From: Marsupella aquatica
Lineage: Eukaryota; Marchantiophyta
Length of the DNA: 64,000 nt
Assembly (NCBI GenBank): GCA_973895155.1
Contig: OZ316895.1
Location: 3,720,001 to 3,784,000 of the forward strand
Direction: 5' to 3'
Numbering within the stretch: position 1 is the stretch's first letter; each line of letters begins with the position of its first letter. Both the position numbers and the translations under genes were made by a program. This document shows positions 8,378 to 18,493 of the stretch, one piece after another. The notes under the pieces are model-generated. The model did not search any database and was not told the origin of the DNA. It saw only the letters and a program-made list of their open reading frames with translations.

Positions 8378-10439
8378 TATGGAGGGGTAGGGCTAGAGCT
8401 CCTAATGCTGGAGGAATGTACATCTGAAAAAGGATGCAAGTGACCAGAAGCCAAGTGAGAGCATTGAGATCCATTACCCTGCCAAGTAAAGCATTCCTGG
8501 CCAGCCTGGTGATTTTGGTGTGACCTATAGTACCGGGTTGGAAGCCCATAGCCCGTTCTCTCTCCTCAGGACTAGGTTCATCCCATGTACCGGTAGAATG
8601 TCGATAAACCAGCCCAGGACCATTACCCTGAAAAGCATGTGCACCTGGAAAGGACACAAATGTAGGCCAAGCAGCACGGGGTTGTCCAATGGTATTAGCT
8701 GGATACCAAGATGCTGGCTCATGTTGTGTAACTGGTTGGCAAGAACTGTCAGGATCCAAAATCTGGTCCACTGTAAGGTTAGTGTCCCTGGATGTGTGGT
8801 GAAGAGCCATCTCCAGCAAGGAAGGTGGTGCAAGGTTAGTCCAAAAGTTACGAAGACGATGTACATAAGAACCACAGTGCACTGCATCAATGAGAAGGGG
8901 TGGTCCCAAGTAGTGCTGGACCACACTAAAATCCTCTTTGACCTGTGGACGCTGGTCAAACTGAGATGGAGTATTCTCAATGATATAACCAACAGCAGGA
9001 TAAAGGGATTGAGCCCAGGTGAGAATCTGAACCAATGCTGTGAAAAGACCAGAACGAGAATCATGTAGTCCAGCACCGTGACCAGCAGCTGAAAACCCTT
9101 GGCATTCCCAACCAGCTATGATCAAATCAAGGGAGCCAAGAAGGGTTAAGTGTCGGTGCTGGACAAGCTGGATATCTGGAGGAAAGAAAGAAAATGCAGA
9201 CTTCCATGCACTGTGTGGAAACTGCTGAGGAAATCGCTCTGAAAATTCCAGCAGACGGGATTCAGCCACTTGCCTTGCACCTGGATCAATATCCACATAG
9301 ATGTACTGCTTCACCACCATGCCAGACTGTAGGAGAGCTTCCAGGCCTGTAGAAATGCCACCAAAAAGCTCAAGCAATGTAAGGCCATCTGAAGGAGGAG
9401 TCCATGTAACTGATGCGCTCAAGATTGGGGCTATTGGTTGTCCATGATGCTGCCCAAGGTCCTCAAATTTGTGCAATGCAGCCACCAAAGGTCCATGGGC
9501 TGCTTGGAGCCGTTGTACCACCTCTGGTTGATGATCCACGTTGCTGGAAAGTGCTGCTACACGTGCAGCAGCATGTGCAGTAGCCACCTCATCCTCATCC
9601 TCCTCAATCCAATCCTGCAATGGGTGGTTGACATAGGTAGCTGTGTGCACTACTTTCAACACACAGTGGTGAGCCATAGGTGTATGGGCACCATGCAAAT
9701 CAAGTGGAATGTAGCCCAAGTGTGAGCCATCCGTATGCCAATCAACTCTGTAATATGCATGCTCATGCCAGTTGTCAATGGTAAAACCTGGTGGGAACAA
9801 AGCCTCCTGGCCAATGAGCACATCATACGTAGTGGCATTGGTAACCAAACATCTGACTGGGAAATGCAATTCCTGATCTGTACCTCCATTAAAAGTGAGA
9901 GTGAGTAAAGTAGAACTCTCACCCAGCACATCCTCCACAGTGCCACTAGCAGTCCGAATGTGCCACCTGGATTGTTGTAAATGATCAATCAACAGTCCCA
10001 TCTTCTTGGCAAACTGAATGCCCAATATCACTGGTTGAGCACCTGTGTCTAGCATGACCACCTGAGGAGTGTGACCATCCAACTTGACTGCTGAATTCCT
10101 GTTGTCAACAATGGCAATGGTGGTGGAAACTAAAGTCCTGTCACTAGGCACCACTTTTGGCAAATGATGAGGTACCTTGTGAAGGGAGTTAGTGTCCATG
10201 GTCTTTCCACTCAACAACATAGCCAGGAAAGATGGAGCAGCATGACCAAAATCAAGTGTAGCTCTGGTCACACAATCAGCAGCAATCGGTACTGGGGCAG
10301 CCAAACCAATGGAAACATGTAAAGGAGAAGAAAAAGGTCCAGTATGTACATGAGATTGGACCTCCAAAACCGGTGTCACAGGGGCTGATGAAGAATGCAG
10401 TGAGCCCTCTAGCGCTCTGATGACAGCTCTAGCATCCAG
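8286..10439 (-). CDS. pol: Pol N-terminal block: retropepsin-like protease followed by DNMT3-like DNA cytosine-5 methyltransferase
   Basis: Residues are numbered from the codon at 10379. A retropepsin-like domain spans about 95-205, with the active-site DTGA at 111-114 and a YDVLIG strand at 185-190. An acidic linker (WIEEDEDEVA) follows. The methyltransferase spans about 333-645 (nt 8445-9383). It has motif I LLELFGGISTG, motif II YVDIDPG, and motif IV ECQGFS with the catalytic Cys at 426. A GLHDSRSGLF stretch follows, then motif VI YIIENT, motif VIII HRLRNFW, and a C-terminal RLARNALLGR. This motif set and order resemble DNMT3 rather than DNMT1 or CMT. The product would transfer a methyl group from S-adenosylmethionine to cytosine C5. 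The usual Pro before the catalytic Cys is Glu here. The frame ends at 8286, just after the G-run that leads into RT. Confidence 0.85.
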   Translation of the reverse strand: MDARAVIRALEGSLHSSSAPVTPVLEVQSHVHTGPFSSPLHVSIGLAAPVPIAADCVTRATLDFGHAAPSFLAMLLSGKTMDTNSLHKVPHHLPKVVPSDRTLVSTTIAIVDNRNSAVKLDGHTPQVVMLDTGAQPVILGIQFAKKMGLLIDHLQQSRWHIRTASGTVEDVLGESSTLLTLTFNGGTDQELHFPVRCLVTNATTYDVLIGQEALFPPGFTIDNWHEHAYYRVDWHTDGSHLGYIPLDLHGAHTPMAHHCVLKVVHTATYVNHPLQDWIEEDEDEVATAHAAARVAALSSNVDHQPEVVQRLQAAHGPLVAALHKFEDLGQHHGQPIAPILSASVTWTPPSDGLTLLELFGGISTGLEALLQSGMVVKQYIYVDIDPGARQVAESRLLEFSERFPQQFPHSAWKSAFSFFPPDIQLVQHRHLTLLGSLDLIIAGWECQGFSAAGHGAGLHDSRSGLFTALVQILTWAQSLYPAVGYIIENTPSQFDQRPQVKEDFSVVQHYLGPPLLIDAVHCGSYVHRLRNFWTNLAPPSLLEMALHHTSRDTNLTVDQILDPDSSCQPVTQHEPASWYPANTIGQPRAAWPTFVSFPGAHAFQGNGPGLVYRHSTGTWDEPSPEERERAMGFQPGTIGHTKITRLARNALLGRVMDLNALTWLLVTCILFQMYIPPALGALALPLHSAATWHPDQVHLPLFNTHRFSPCWGGGGPL

Positions 10440-11054
10440 CTATAAATCATGGCAACTGAAAAGTGGAGTTGTAAGAATCCTTTGTGCCATACCGGAGGTG
10501 AAATGCTCAAGCAGCTCAGGAGAAACAACTCCCTGTGAAATGTCAGCAGCACTTGGTGGTGGAATGGATGTAGCTGCAGCTCCCTCCCCCCTCGCCAACA
10601 AGGTGCGCTCTTCAGCAAGTGTGAGTGGCTGAAAAGATTGGGGCATGACAGCCCGATCGCCCCTGGCTCTAGTCAGAGGACCGGCAGCAAGACCATCAGC
10701 CTGTACAATGCGGCGTGTGGGAGCAATACGGGAGGCAGCACTGGCCTGCTGGTAAGCAAAATAGGAAGGGCAGAATGAATCTGAAAATTCTGCTGTAAGG
10801 CCAGGCTGTGGAGCAGAGGACAGCACACACTCACCCATATGAGCATCAAATGGTAAGCCATAGAAAGAGCGGGGTAGAGGTGCTGAACTGTCAGCGGTGC
10901 CTGGGCCAGGGATGGGTTGCACGTGACCAGCCGGTTGAGAAGGACCAGTAGAGGCAGTGGACTTGCCTTTGATGTTGGCAAGTTGGGCACGTAAGGACTC
11001 AACCTCATGAGTCAGAGACTGGAGTTGAGTTGCCTGTGCGTTGTGAGCCTCCTT
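10440..11054 (-). CDS. Gag-pol linker segment, no recognised domain
   Basis: After the second TAG the same frame is open to a third TAG at 10440-10442. It begins with a helical, possibly coiled-coil stretch (LQSLTHEVESLRAQLANIK), followed by Ser/Ala/Pro-rich sequence ending FTSGMAQRILTTPLFSCHDL. No catalytic motif was seen. It joins the knuckles to the protease block without any frame change. Confidence 0.6.
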   Translation of the reverse strand, partial: KEAHNAQATQLQSLTHEVESLRAQLANIKGKSTASTGPSQPAGHVQPIPGPGTADSSAPLPRSFYGLPFDAHMGECVLSSAPQPGLTAEFSDSFCPSYFAYQQASAASRIAPTRRIVQADGLAAGPLTRARGDRAVMPQSFQPLTLAEERTLLARGEGAAATSIPPPSAADISQGVVSPELLEHFTSGMAQRILTTPLFSCHDL

Positions 11055-11384
11055 CTAAGCTGGTTGCTTCTGTGGCTGCTTGGGCAATTTGTTAGCACCG
11101 GGTGCTTTGCCACTGGAAGGAGGAGCAGTGGATGCAGTAGGAGCCCTCCTAGCTGGTGGGGGAGTGGAAACAAGAGCAGGATGAGTGGCCTGCTGTCGTA
11201 GCTGCTTCCTCTCGGGGAATTTGGCAAAACAGACTGCCTCCAAGTGGCCCACTTTCCCGCAAAAATCACAAGATAGGTCCTCAGCAACAATATCACATTC
11301 ATTAGCCTTGTGATTAGGGTTACCACAGTAGTTGCAAGATGGCAGCATGAAAGCAGCATGTGCTGGCTTGGTCTTGGAACCATA
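11055..11384 (-). CDS. Nucleocapsid segment with two CCHC zinc knuckles
   Basis: In the same frame as gag, directly after its TAG, lie two knuckles: CNYCGNPNHKANEC and CDFCGKVGHLEAVC. Both fit C-x2-C-x4-H-x4-C exactly. Such knuckles bind element RNA in nucleocapsid proteins. A basic, Pro/Ala-rich tail follows and ends at a second TAG (11055-11057), beyond which the same frame stays open. The segment has no independent start and is best read as the C-terminal part of gag in the ancestral element. Confidence 0.85.
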   Translation of the reverse strand, partial: YGSKTKPAHAAFMLPSCNYCGNPNHKANECDIVAEDLSCDFCGKVGHLEAVCFAKFPERKQLRQQATHPALVSTPPPARRAPTASTAPPSSGKAPGANKLPKQPQKQPA

Positions 11385-12476
11385 CTATGGCACACGGGGA
11401 GGAGTGGCCAGTGTAGGGGCAGCAGCCTGGTACCTGGATCGCGGTGGACGTGCAATACTGGCCTCATAATGTGCATGGGCCAACTCAAGTTTCTCAACAG
11501 TGTCATAGACATTGAGCAAGGTGTAGCTGTCTCCAAACTCTGAGAATACTTGTTGCAACACTTGCGAATGGAGAGCTGGTGTGCCCTCCAATGCACGAAG
11601 ATAGCGATGAGCAACTTCCAGGTCAGTGATGCTCTGGGTGTCCTCCTTCAGCTTGAGAAGCCGACGATACATCATCTTCAATGTTTCATCGCGCTGCCTC
11701 ACAAAGGTGGCCAACTGCATGATTTTGTCAGCACTCTTGATTGGGAATTCCAATTCAAGAACCTGGAAAAACTCAGCCACTGGATCAACAAAGGCAGGGG
11801 AATCAATGGTGGGAGAAATGCCTGATGTAGCCTGTGCCAAGACAGTGGGAGTAACAGGCACAGTGGTAGGAACTGGAGTAGGAGGGGAAGTGGCAGGAGC
11901 AGCAGCATGGGTTGCAATGGCATTTTGTAAGGCCAATTGTGAAGCTGCCACAATTGCACTGGCATAGATAGGGTTAGGCAACTGTGTGACAGCAAGCAGC
12001 CATTGAGAGTGTTGCTCATACACATCTAAAGCCTCATGGTGCACATACCTGGCTAGCTGCTTAAATGCAAACGCATTTGTGAAATTGCTGCCGTACTTCA
12101 ACTCCAATTCGTAAACGACAGTGTAGAAAATGGATTTGAACTCACGTAAAGAGATAGTGCCTGGCCGCCCGCTGAAGCGCTCAATGCGGCCAGATGAGTG
12201 GCTGGCATCCATGCTGTATGTCGGTGAAGCAGGAACAACCACTGATGCAGAAGGGGTAAATGGCAATGAAGTGATAGCAGGCTTCGGAGTAGTGGTGAAG
12301 CGACCGCCAAATGTAGCAGGAGGATTGCGTGGTGTGGGTGCTGCTGCTGTCTGCGGATGTCGTCGAAATTGACGAGACTCCAATGAAATTGGCACCAATG
12401 GTCGTGGATCACTCCGTAAGTGGTACCGGGGTGTCGGTGGCGATGAGCTGCTACGACTCGGCTCCTCTGCTGACAT
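11385..12476 (-). CDS. gag: Retroelement gag (capsid region)
   Basis: This is an open frame of 363 codons starting with ATG at 12476. It has a Pro/Ser/Arg-rich N-terminus (residues about 1-75), a capsid-like helical segment beginning near GRIERFSGRPGTISLREF, and a Pro/Thr/Ala-rich insertion around residues 190-220. A conserved-looking retrotransposon gag stretch follows, with FVRQRDETLKMMYRRLLKLK and LAHAHYEASI. Gag would assemble the virus-like particle that packages element RNA. The frame ends at a TAG, but the same frame continues directly into the zinc knuckles, so the stop looks acquired. Identification rests on position and overall gag-like layout. Confidence 0.78.
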   Translation of the reverse strand: MSAEEPSRSSSSPPTPRYHLRSDPRPLVPISLESRQFRRHPQTAAAPTPRNPPATFGGRFTTTPKPAITSLPFTPSASVVVPASPTYSMDASHSSGRIERFSGRPGTISLREFKSIFYTVVYELELKYGSNFTNAFAFKQLARYVHHEALDVYEQHSQWLLAVTQLPNPIYASAIVAASQLALQNAIATHAAAPATSPPTPVPTTVPVTPTVLAQATSGISPTIDSPAFVDPVAEFFQVLELEFPIKSADKIMQLATFVRQRDETLKMMYRRLLKLKEDTQSITDLEVAHRYLRALEGTPALHSQVLQQVFSEFGDSYTLLNVYDTVEKLELAHAHYEASIARPPRSRYQAAAPTLATPPRVP

Positions 12477-12712
12477 GCTGCATGCTCACCCGGGGTGCCT
12501 AAATCGAAAATGTCCCCCTTCTCGGTGGTACGAGGTGCTGAGGGGAAAGAAACTGACAAGAAAAATGGGTGCTAGCCCCAAGGCTAGGAAATAAAACCCA
12601 CAAAGGAAACAACCGTGCGAGGCAGAAATGTGTAGACTGGCCCTGCCGAAAATATACTCACAAAAAAAATGAACAGAAAGAAAACAAGAGGAAACGGCGA
12701 AAAGGGGCCTCC
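12477..12712 (-). other. Retroelement 5' leader
   Basis: These bases lie between the gag ATG and the LTR-like block. No clear tRNA primer-binding site (starting TGG on the minus strand) was recognised, so the LTR boundary is not confirmed. A short CCTAGCC/GGCTAGC palindrome lies near 12572-12588. Confidence 0.35.
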
Positions 12713-13567
12713 GTTATGTGTATAGATAGGGGTCTGTGTATACACATAAAGGGTACCGGTCGGTACCCAATGTGGATACATCGTCGGGCTCCCTGGAAGA
12801 AAAAGAGGCCGGAAAGAAGCAGGTGTACGCACACTCGGGAGGCACGGTACCCTATGCTGCAGGGCGAGGCGAGGCGAGGCTGAGGCGAGGTGACAACTTA
12901 ATGGCTCGGGCCCTGCATAGGGCTTCGTGCCCCACTATGAGCTCCCCCTATCCCCTTTTGGGCCTTGTGCCCTGGCAGCGAGTGACTCCCGAGAGAGGAG
13001 TCGCGAGTACTCCCCCCCGTCTTTAAAGCTGAATTAAGGGCTTCGTGCCCTGCAGGAGAACTCCCGTGTGAGGGAGTTCGAATTGAACTCCCCTCCTCCT
13101 TGCACACTCGCTCCCCCTCCTTCCTGCTTTGGCTTGTACTTGGCTCCCCCTGCCCCTGCTTTAATGTTGCTTAGGGCCTCGTGCCCTCTCCTGCGCTCCT
13201 GCCTCCTGCCCTGATTCCCCCTATCCCTGCTTTAATTACTCCATAGGGCCTCGTGCCCTCCGTCCCCCCTCGCTTGCTTGTGGCAGGGCGACGAAAAGGA
13301 AGGGAGTCGATCCCCCTCCCCTTGTGGCAGAAAAGAAAGGAAGAAAAGGGGCGTTGCGAGGGGGAGAAACGGGCGCGCGGCCCTATGTACTTGGGACGCG
13401 CGACGGCCGGCAAACACCGAAAGAAAAATGGCGCAAATAAGCACCGAAAAATGCCGAAAGTGGTGGATGAGTCGTGCAGTCAGCAGTCGGCAGCCATAGT
13501 CGAGTTGCGGCCGACAAGAAATATCCGGGCCCCTTGTTATGTGTATACACTTAAGTATACACATAAC
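12713..13567 (-). repeat. Candidate 5' LTR: GC-rich block with 12-bp inverted termini
   Basis: GTTATGTGTATA at 12713-12724 is the exact inverse of TATACACATAAC at 13556-13567, giving LTR-like TG...CA ends. Related motifs occur just inside both ends (12736-12749 and 13536-13548). The right end forms a perfect palindrome with 13-bp arms at 13536-13567. The block is much more GC-rich than the DNA on either side and contains five copies of a short hairpin motif. No second copy exists left of the element, so calling it an LTR is inference. Confidence 0.4.
12919..13259. repeat. Five copies of a 15-nt hairpin motif AGGGCYTCGTGCCCT
   Basis: Copies lie at 12919-12933, 12959-12973, 13037-13051, 13173-13187 and 13245-13259. 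The last three are perfect stem-loops (AGGGC/GCCCT). The last two copies are also preceded by a shared CCTGCTTTAAT segment, so this part is a degenerate tandem array. Confidence 0.8.
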
Positions 13568-16500
13568 ATCACAATAAACCCATAACTTTTAACTCGTCAC
13601 TCCGATGTCCGTCGAAGAAATTGCAATGGCTTCACCAGAAATTGTCAAAATCGTCACGAGCAATCTTCTTCCCGTCACCGCTAACTCGAGAGTTCTTCTT
13701 GAATAAAAGGCGTGATAGAAACAAACGTACTGAAATCGAATCGAAAACTGGCGAGATGCCAAGATCGGCCGGGAGCATCTAACGAATCACTGTGTGAATT
13801 CCGTGTACGGAACCGACGAGCAGCCTCTGAAAAACTCTGTCTCACAGCGATTCAAGAAGAACTGAAGAACGGCAACGAAAAACATGCCCTAAGTAGGACC
13901 GGGTCCAGGCGTCACACTAACAAACCCCTTTTGCTTCAAGAACAGCCCAGACTCGCTACAAGAACATGACACTAACTCAAGTAGTACATTAGCCCTAACC
14001 ATACCTAGCGGGCATGCGAGGGACATGCCGATGTGCACAAGCGGCACTGTCCCTCGGCATGACAGATGCAAGGAGGTGCAAGACAGGCGACAACGGCTGT
14101 TGGGTCCAAGCAAGGCCATGCAATACTTTCTTTCCTTTTCTCACTGCCCCTTCTCTCCTCCTGCCCATGTGAGGGTGGTGGGCAAGGTGCAAGGGAAGGC
14201 ATATTGGCATATAGTGCATGCAAACAGGTGGATGGATTCTGGGTTTACTTCCCCTTCCCCGGCCACAATCCTTCTAGGGGAGTGTATTTCATCACATCAC
14301 ATGTACCATAATATTTGTATATATTGACTTATTAATACATGGTATAATTTATTGACGTTCCACCAGACAACAAAAACTTTTGACAGGATTGCATATTCTA
14401 GTAGTTGATAAGCACTCCACATCAGCATGTGCTTGGGCCCACTCCTTACAATGTAGGACTGGTAGATGCCATATCCAAATGGGCCACAGTTCTTGTGTAG
14501 CCCGCTGCAACACCTTTCCACTCATTGTGTGGTTCAGATTTAATCTCATCACATACTAAACAAATACTATGGGCCCAAATGTCAAGCCATGCATACATTT
14601 GGTATCCAAAACGCAATGACCCCAGCAGGGTTGCCTCTTAGAATATACTCTCAACTTTTTTGGGGGGTGGCAGGTGGGGCAGGCCAGGAAAGAAAGATTG
14701 ACACCTTGAAGGAGGCTTGCTTGTTATTTGCCATATGTTCATTCATAAGAATCAAGCAGTGCATTTTAGAAGTCAAAGTTAGTCAAACAGACTGAGTATT
14801 GAATGACTAATCAAGGGGAATCCTGAATCCACCCAATACTTGCCTTGAATTCAATCTAATTTTATAGATCCACCTCAAATGGACTGATTTGAGTCACTTA
14901 CACTCATTCTACTTTTGAAAACTTTTTGGGTCAACAAATTTGTACATTCATATCTCCCTTGATAGGTAGAGGGAATGGTTATTCCTGGATTAGTGAGAAG
15001 CTTATTAGAAATATTTTCTTAGAAGTCTAATGCTGTCAATATGAACCCACAGAGCTATGAATTTTCCAAAGATACCAAGTCACTCATTGCACATTTCTCC
15101 CACTTTCAAAAGTTTTTTTATCAACAACTTTTGACTATGAAATTTTCTCTTTTATGCAATTCAATTGCCTATTCTTGGGTTTATCAAATGAGACATAACC
15201 TCAACCTTTGTCAAAGTGATAGAAGTTTCCAAGAATTAATTCATTTTCCTGGAAAAGTTCAGGTAATGTTTGTATTTTACTCAAGTTCTCTATGGGAATT
15301 GGAGGCTATGCTCTAACCGCAGTTTGTGGTAAAAGCTCTAGCTTTGGGAGTTAGTATTGTAAAAAATTATCCCTGTTCACAAGGCAGGGCAATTATTTGA
15401 AGTTAACGACTATCTATCTTCAACGTGCTAATTGTTAAAAATACTATGCAACTAAAATTTGTGTGTGTGTGAAGAGAACAACTTTGATGAGATGGAAATT
15501 TTTTGATTGATTCTTTTAGAAACTCAGCTCCTTGTAGTGGCAAAAAAAATTAGATTGAATATTGACATCAAAGACTGTCTAGTGTCTTGTTAGCCTCATT
15601 AGGATAGTTGAAGCAAATTTGGAAAATTCACAATTATTATTTTTAACATGAATGGGAAACCTATGCTATTGTACATCTTTAGGAGTGATTTCTTTTTTCC
15701 AATCCCAAAGTGTATTATGTATTGCTTAATTCTCTCTTTCCTGCCTGTGAAACCATTACTTTAACCATCTTTGCATTGACATTCTTGAAGTGGTCATTGA
15801 GTCTATCTCTGTGGGATTTTTCAACAAATGTCCTTGTGCAGGAGCATAATCTGGGACACCATTGGACTCTGAAATAGACTCCTCTCCACTAGGCAGCTGA
15901 TCCCCCTTCACCATTTATTGGCGATCAGTACACTGTTTCACTTGTTGTTGACTGTGGATCACTAATGTTTTTTGCTTGTCTGGTACCTAGTGCACTTGCT
16001 GCTAGTTGAGTACTGGCTACATTTGTAGCTAGACGGATCTCTTTTGAATTTGACAATGGTTGCCCATCCACACCATCAAGGAACTATGCATCAGCTGCTG
16101 AGGGTTAGGTAGAACAACTCTACTACTGGGCAGGAGGTTTCTACTATCACATTGTGGCGGAAGGTTGAAATGTTTCCTAGCTTCAGACCCCATCAAATAG
16201 TAGCCAAGCTCACCAGAGGGAGGCCTTTTGTGTTTAATTTGTGTTTTTGAAATTGGTCATTAGCTTCTTCCATTTCTTATGGACTATAGTTTGCTACTTG
16301 TTGAAGCCATACTTGAGCAGGCCTACAGTGATGATATTTCTGGGGCATCTGTGGTTTTAATCCTCTCACATTGAGTGTCAAGAAAGCTTTGCTCCTACTC
16401 CTTCTTTTTTCAACAAAAGGAACAACCCTGGGGGGATCAACTAACAAAAACTTTAGGAACAACGTGCGATCCAAAATCGGTACATTTGATAGAAATTAGC

Positions 16501-18493
16501 TAAATTTTAAAAAAATGTAAAATGCAATTAAAGCGAGTGCAAAAGAAGGTGTTTTTATGTCATTGGATGAATCTATAAAGTAAAATAGGATGTAACTTCA
16601 TTATTTTTCATTTAAAATAAATAAACTTATAACATAGGTGTATTTTCCAAAACATATTACATGACAGACGTCACAATTTTATTGGTTTACATGGCATTGT
16701 CCTACTAGGCCATGTATAAAATCTTGAAAAATATATAATATATTTATTTAAATATATATTGATACTTCATATAATGACATACTACTAACCTTGGGGCAAG
16801 CTTTGGTAAGAATGAGTAATATAAAGTATTCATTTTAGGGTAATGTTGAGATAGCACCCTAAAGTGATAGATATGGGCAAAGAGTGGAGGCGGTGTGTTT
16901 AGGCGCCAAAGTATTTCCTGGAAAATTGTTTGAGATGATTATTTTGCTTGGAATCTAAATAGACTATAAGTAATTGTGTGATTATCCTCAACGCTCATCT
17001 AAATAATTGTTAGGGGCACGTAACTATGACAATGCTAGAAATATTGTTGATAAATATGTGGCATTCTAATTTTTCAGAATTTGGGCTCAAAGTTGGGAGT
17101 TTAATTCTTTTACAAGTAGGTATACAAGTCTTTCCATCTGGTAGCATAACAAAAGTTACTGATTTGGAGATGTAAATACATATTTCTCATAAATACCAAG
17201 ATCAATTATGACTAGGCTCGGTTTCTGATGTCCAAAGCTTTTATTTCAAAGAAATTTAACCAAAAATAGTAGATAACATTCCATAGAAGATTGATTTTTC
17301 AACTTCTTTGATACATTAAATTTCATCTTTGATCTTCAACATCTTTCATGCAAGTTGTTGAAATTACTTGTTTTGTACATCAAGTCTCCTGTGTTGCAAA
17401 GTCACAATCTATTGAGTTAAACCTTAGTTAAATCTTATATGTACCATTGATACATTTGTAAGTGTTTGACATTGGACTGTTGATGTCTTGCGCGGTAGAT
17501 GCATTGGTTAACAAACAAAATTTTGAAAGCAGAATAGGTATGTTTATCTTCCAAAATAAAAATTTTAGAAGTTAAAATACCCCTCAATATATTGTCCCAC
17601 AAAAAATAAAATAGGCATATTCCCCAAATTGCTAAGCCAAAATAGGGGTATTTTAATTGGGTCATAAGTGGTACTAGCATATATACACTAGGTGAACCCC
17701 CCGAGGAACAACCTCAACTCAACCATTTTCCATCTTTGTGATTGTGTGCTAGTTACTTGGCTTGGAATCCAGACCAAAGTGGCTTGCAACTGAGGGGGAG
17801 ATTGAGCTCATTAATTACTAGGAGTTGTTGTTACATAAGGAACCGTTTGAGTGCTAGTTGGTGATGAAATGTTTTTGCTCATGGCTTCAAAAGTTGCAGA
17901 GTTGAATTGAAGGAGATGCAACCATTGTTCTGTAATCAAATATACTTGATCAGGCTATCAGTTTGCATACATCACTCATAGCATTAACATTAGTAGCAGT
18001 AGAAACTTTCATAAATCTATGGAAACATATGCGAAAATGTAGGACCGCCGCCCATAGGATCACCGCCGCTCATAGGATCACTTAATCGCCTTAGATACAA
18101 GTTGATTTGCTCGAGTGGGAGCTGCTCACAAACACCTGACAAAATGTGGAACTTAAATGCGCCTTGCAAATGATAAGTGCTATTGAAAATGAATTGACTT
18201 CTAGCTTGCAATCAAAACTTGATCCAAAAGGAGCCCAAGCTCTGCCAGTGACATCCTTGATCAAGAAATTCATTTCCAACCATGCCATTGGGAATTGCAA
18301 AATATGATGAGAAACAAACTCAAGGCATACTATAAGAAAATTGACATCAAGTGGGACTTTTGCCGCCCAGAGCTCCATCAAAGCAACATAAACAATGCAA
18401 CACCGTAGTCACAAAATAGGCTACTTTAGGTGACCTAACCCTACTACATTCGCCTCTCAAGAAGCCCGGTGGTGCACAAGTCACCGACTTTCA
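13568..18493. other. Gene-poor intergenic DNA
   Basis: No ORF here shows domain motifs or splice-linked coding. 13.6-14.3 kb is moderately GC-rich; beyond that the DNA is AT-rich. A TTTGGGGGGTGG run is near 14659. Short ORFs near 15.0-15.3, 16.3-16.5 and 18.0-18.4 kb have no recognisable similarity and are treated as chance. Confidence 0.5.

Larger units (their letters stand above)
5114..13567 (-). mobile_element. Decayed Ty3/gypsy-type retroelement encoding a DNMT3-like methyltransferase and a PHD finger
   Basis: On the minus strand the order is LTR-like block and leader, gag, two CCHC knuckles, protease, cytosine-5 methyltransferase, reverse transcriptase, RNase H, integrase, PHD finger. 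Integrase after RNase H places it in the Ty3/gypsy order. Gag through methyltransferase lie in one frame interrupted only by TAG codons at 11385-11387, 11055-11057 and 10440-10442. The frame then changes by one base at a run of seven G (plus 8302-8308). RT and integrase share a frame interrupted by TGA at 6272-6274. All four stops fit single C-to-T (or G-to-A) changes, as expected of methylated, silenced DNA. A 3' LTR was not found, so the copy is probably truncated. Confidence 0.9.

Noticed and set aside
8525-9076. 183-codon minus ORF and a 182-codon plus ORF inside the methyltransferase
   Set aside because: Shadow frames of the protease-methyltransferase block; they show no domain motifs while the main frame shows all of them.
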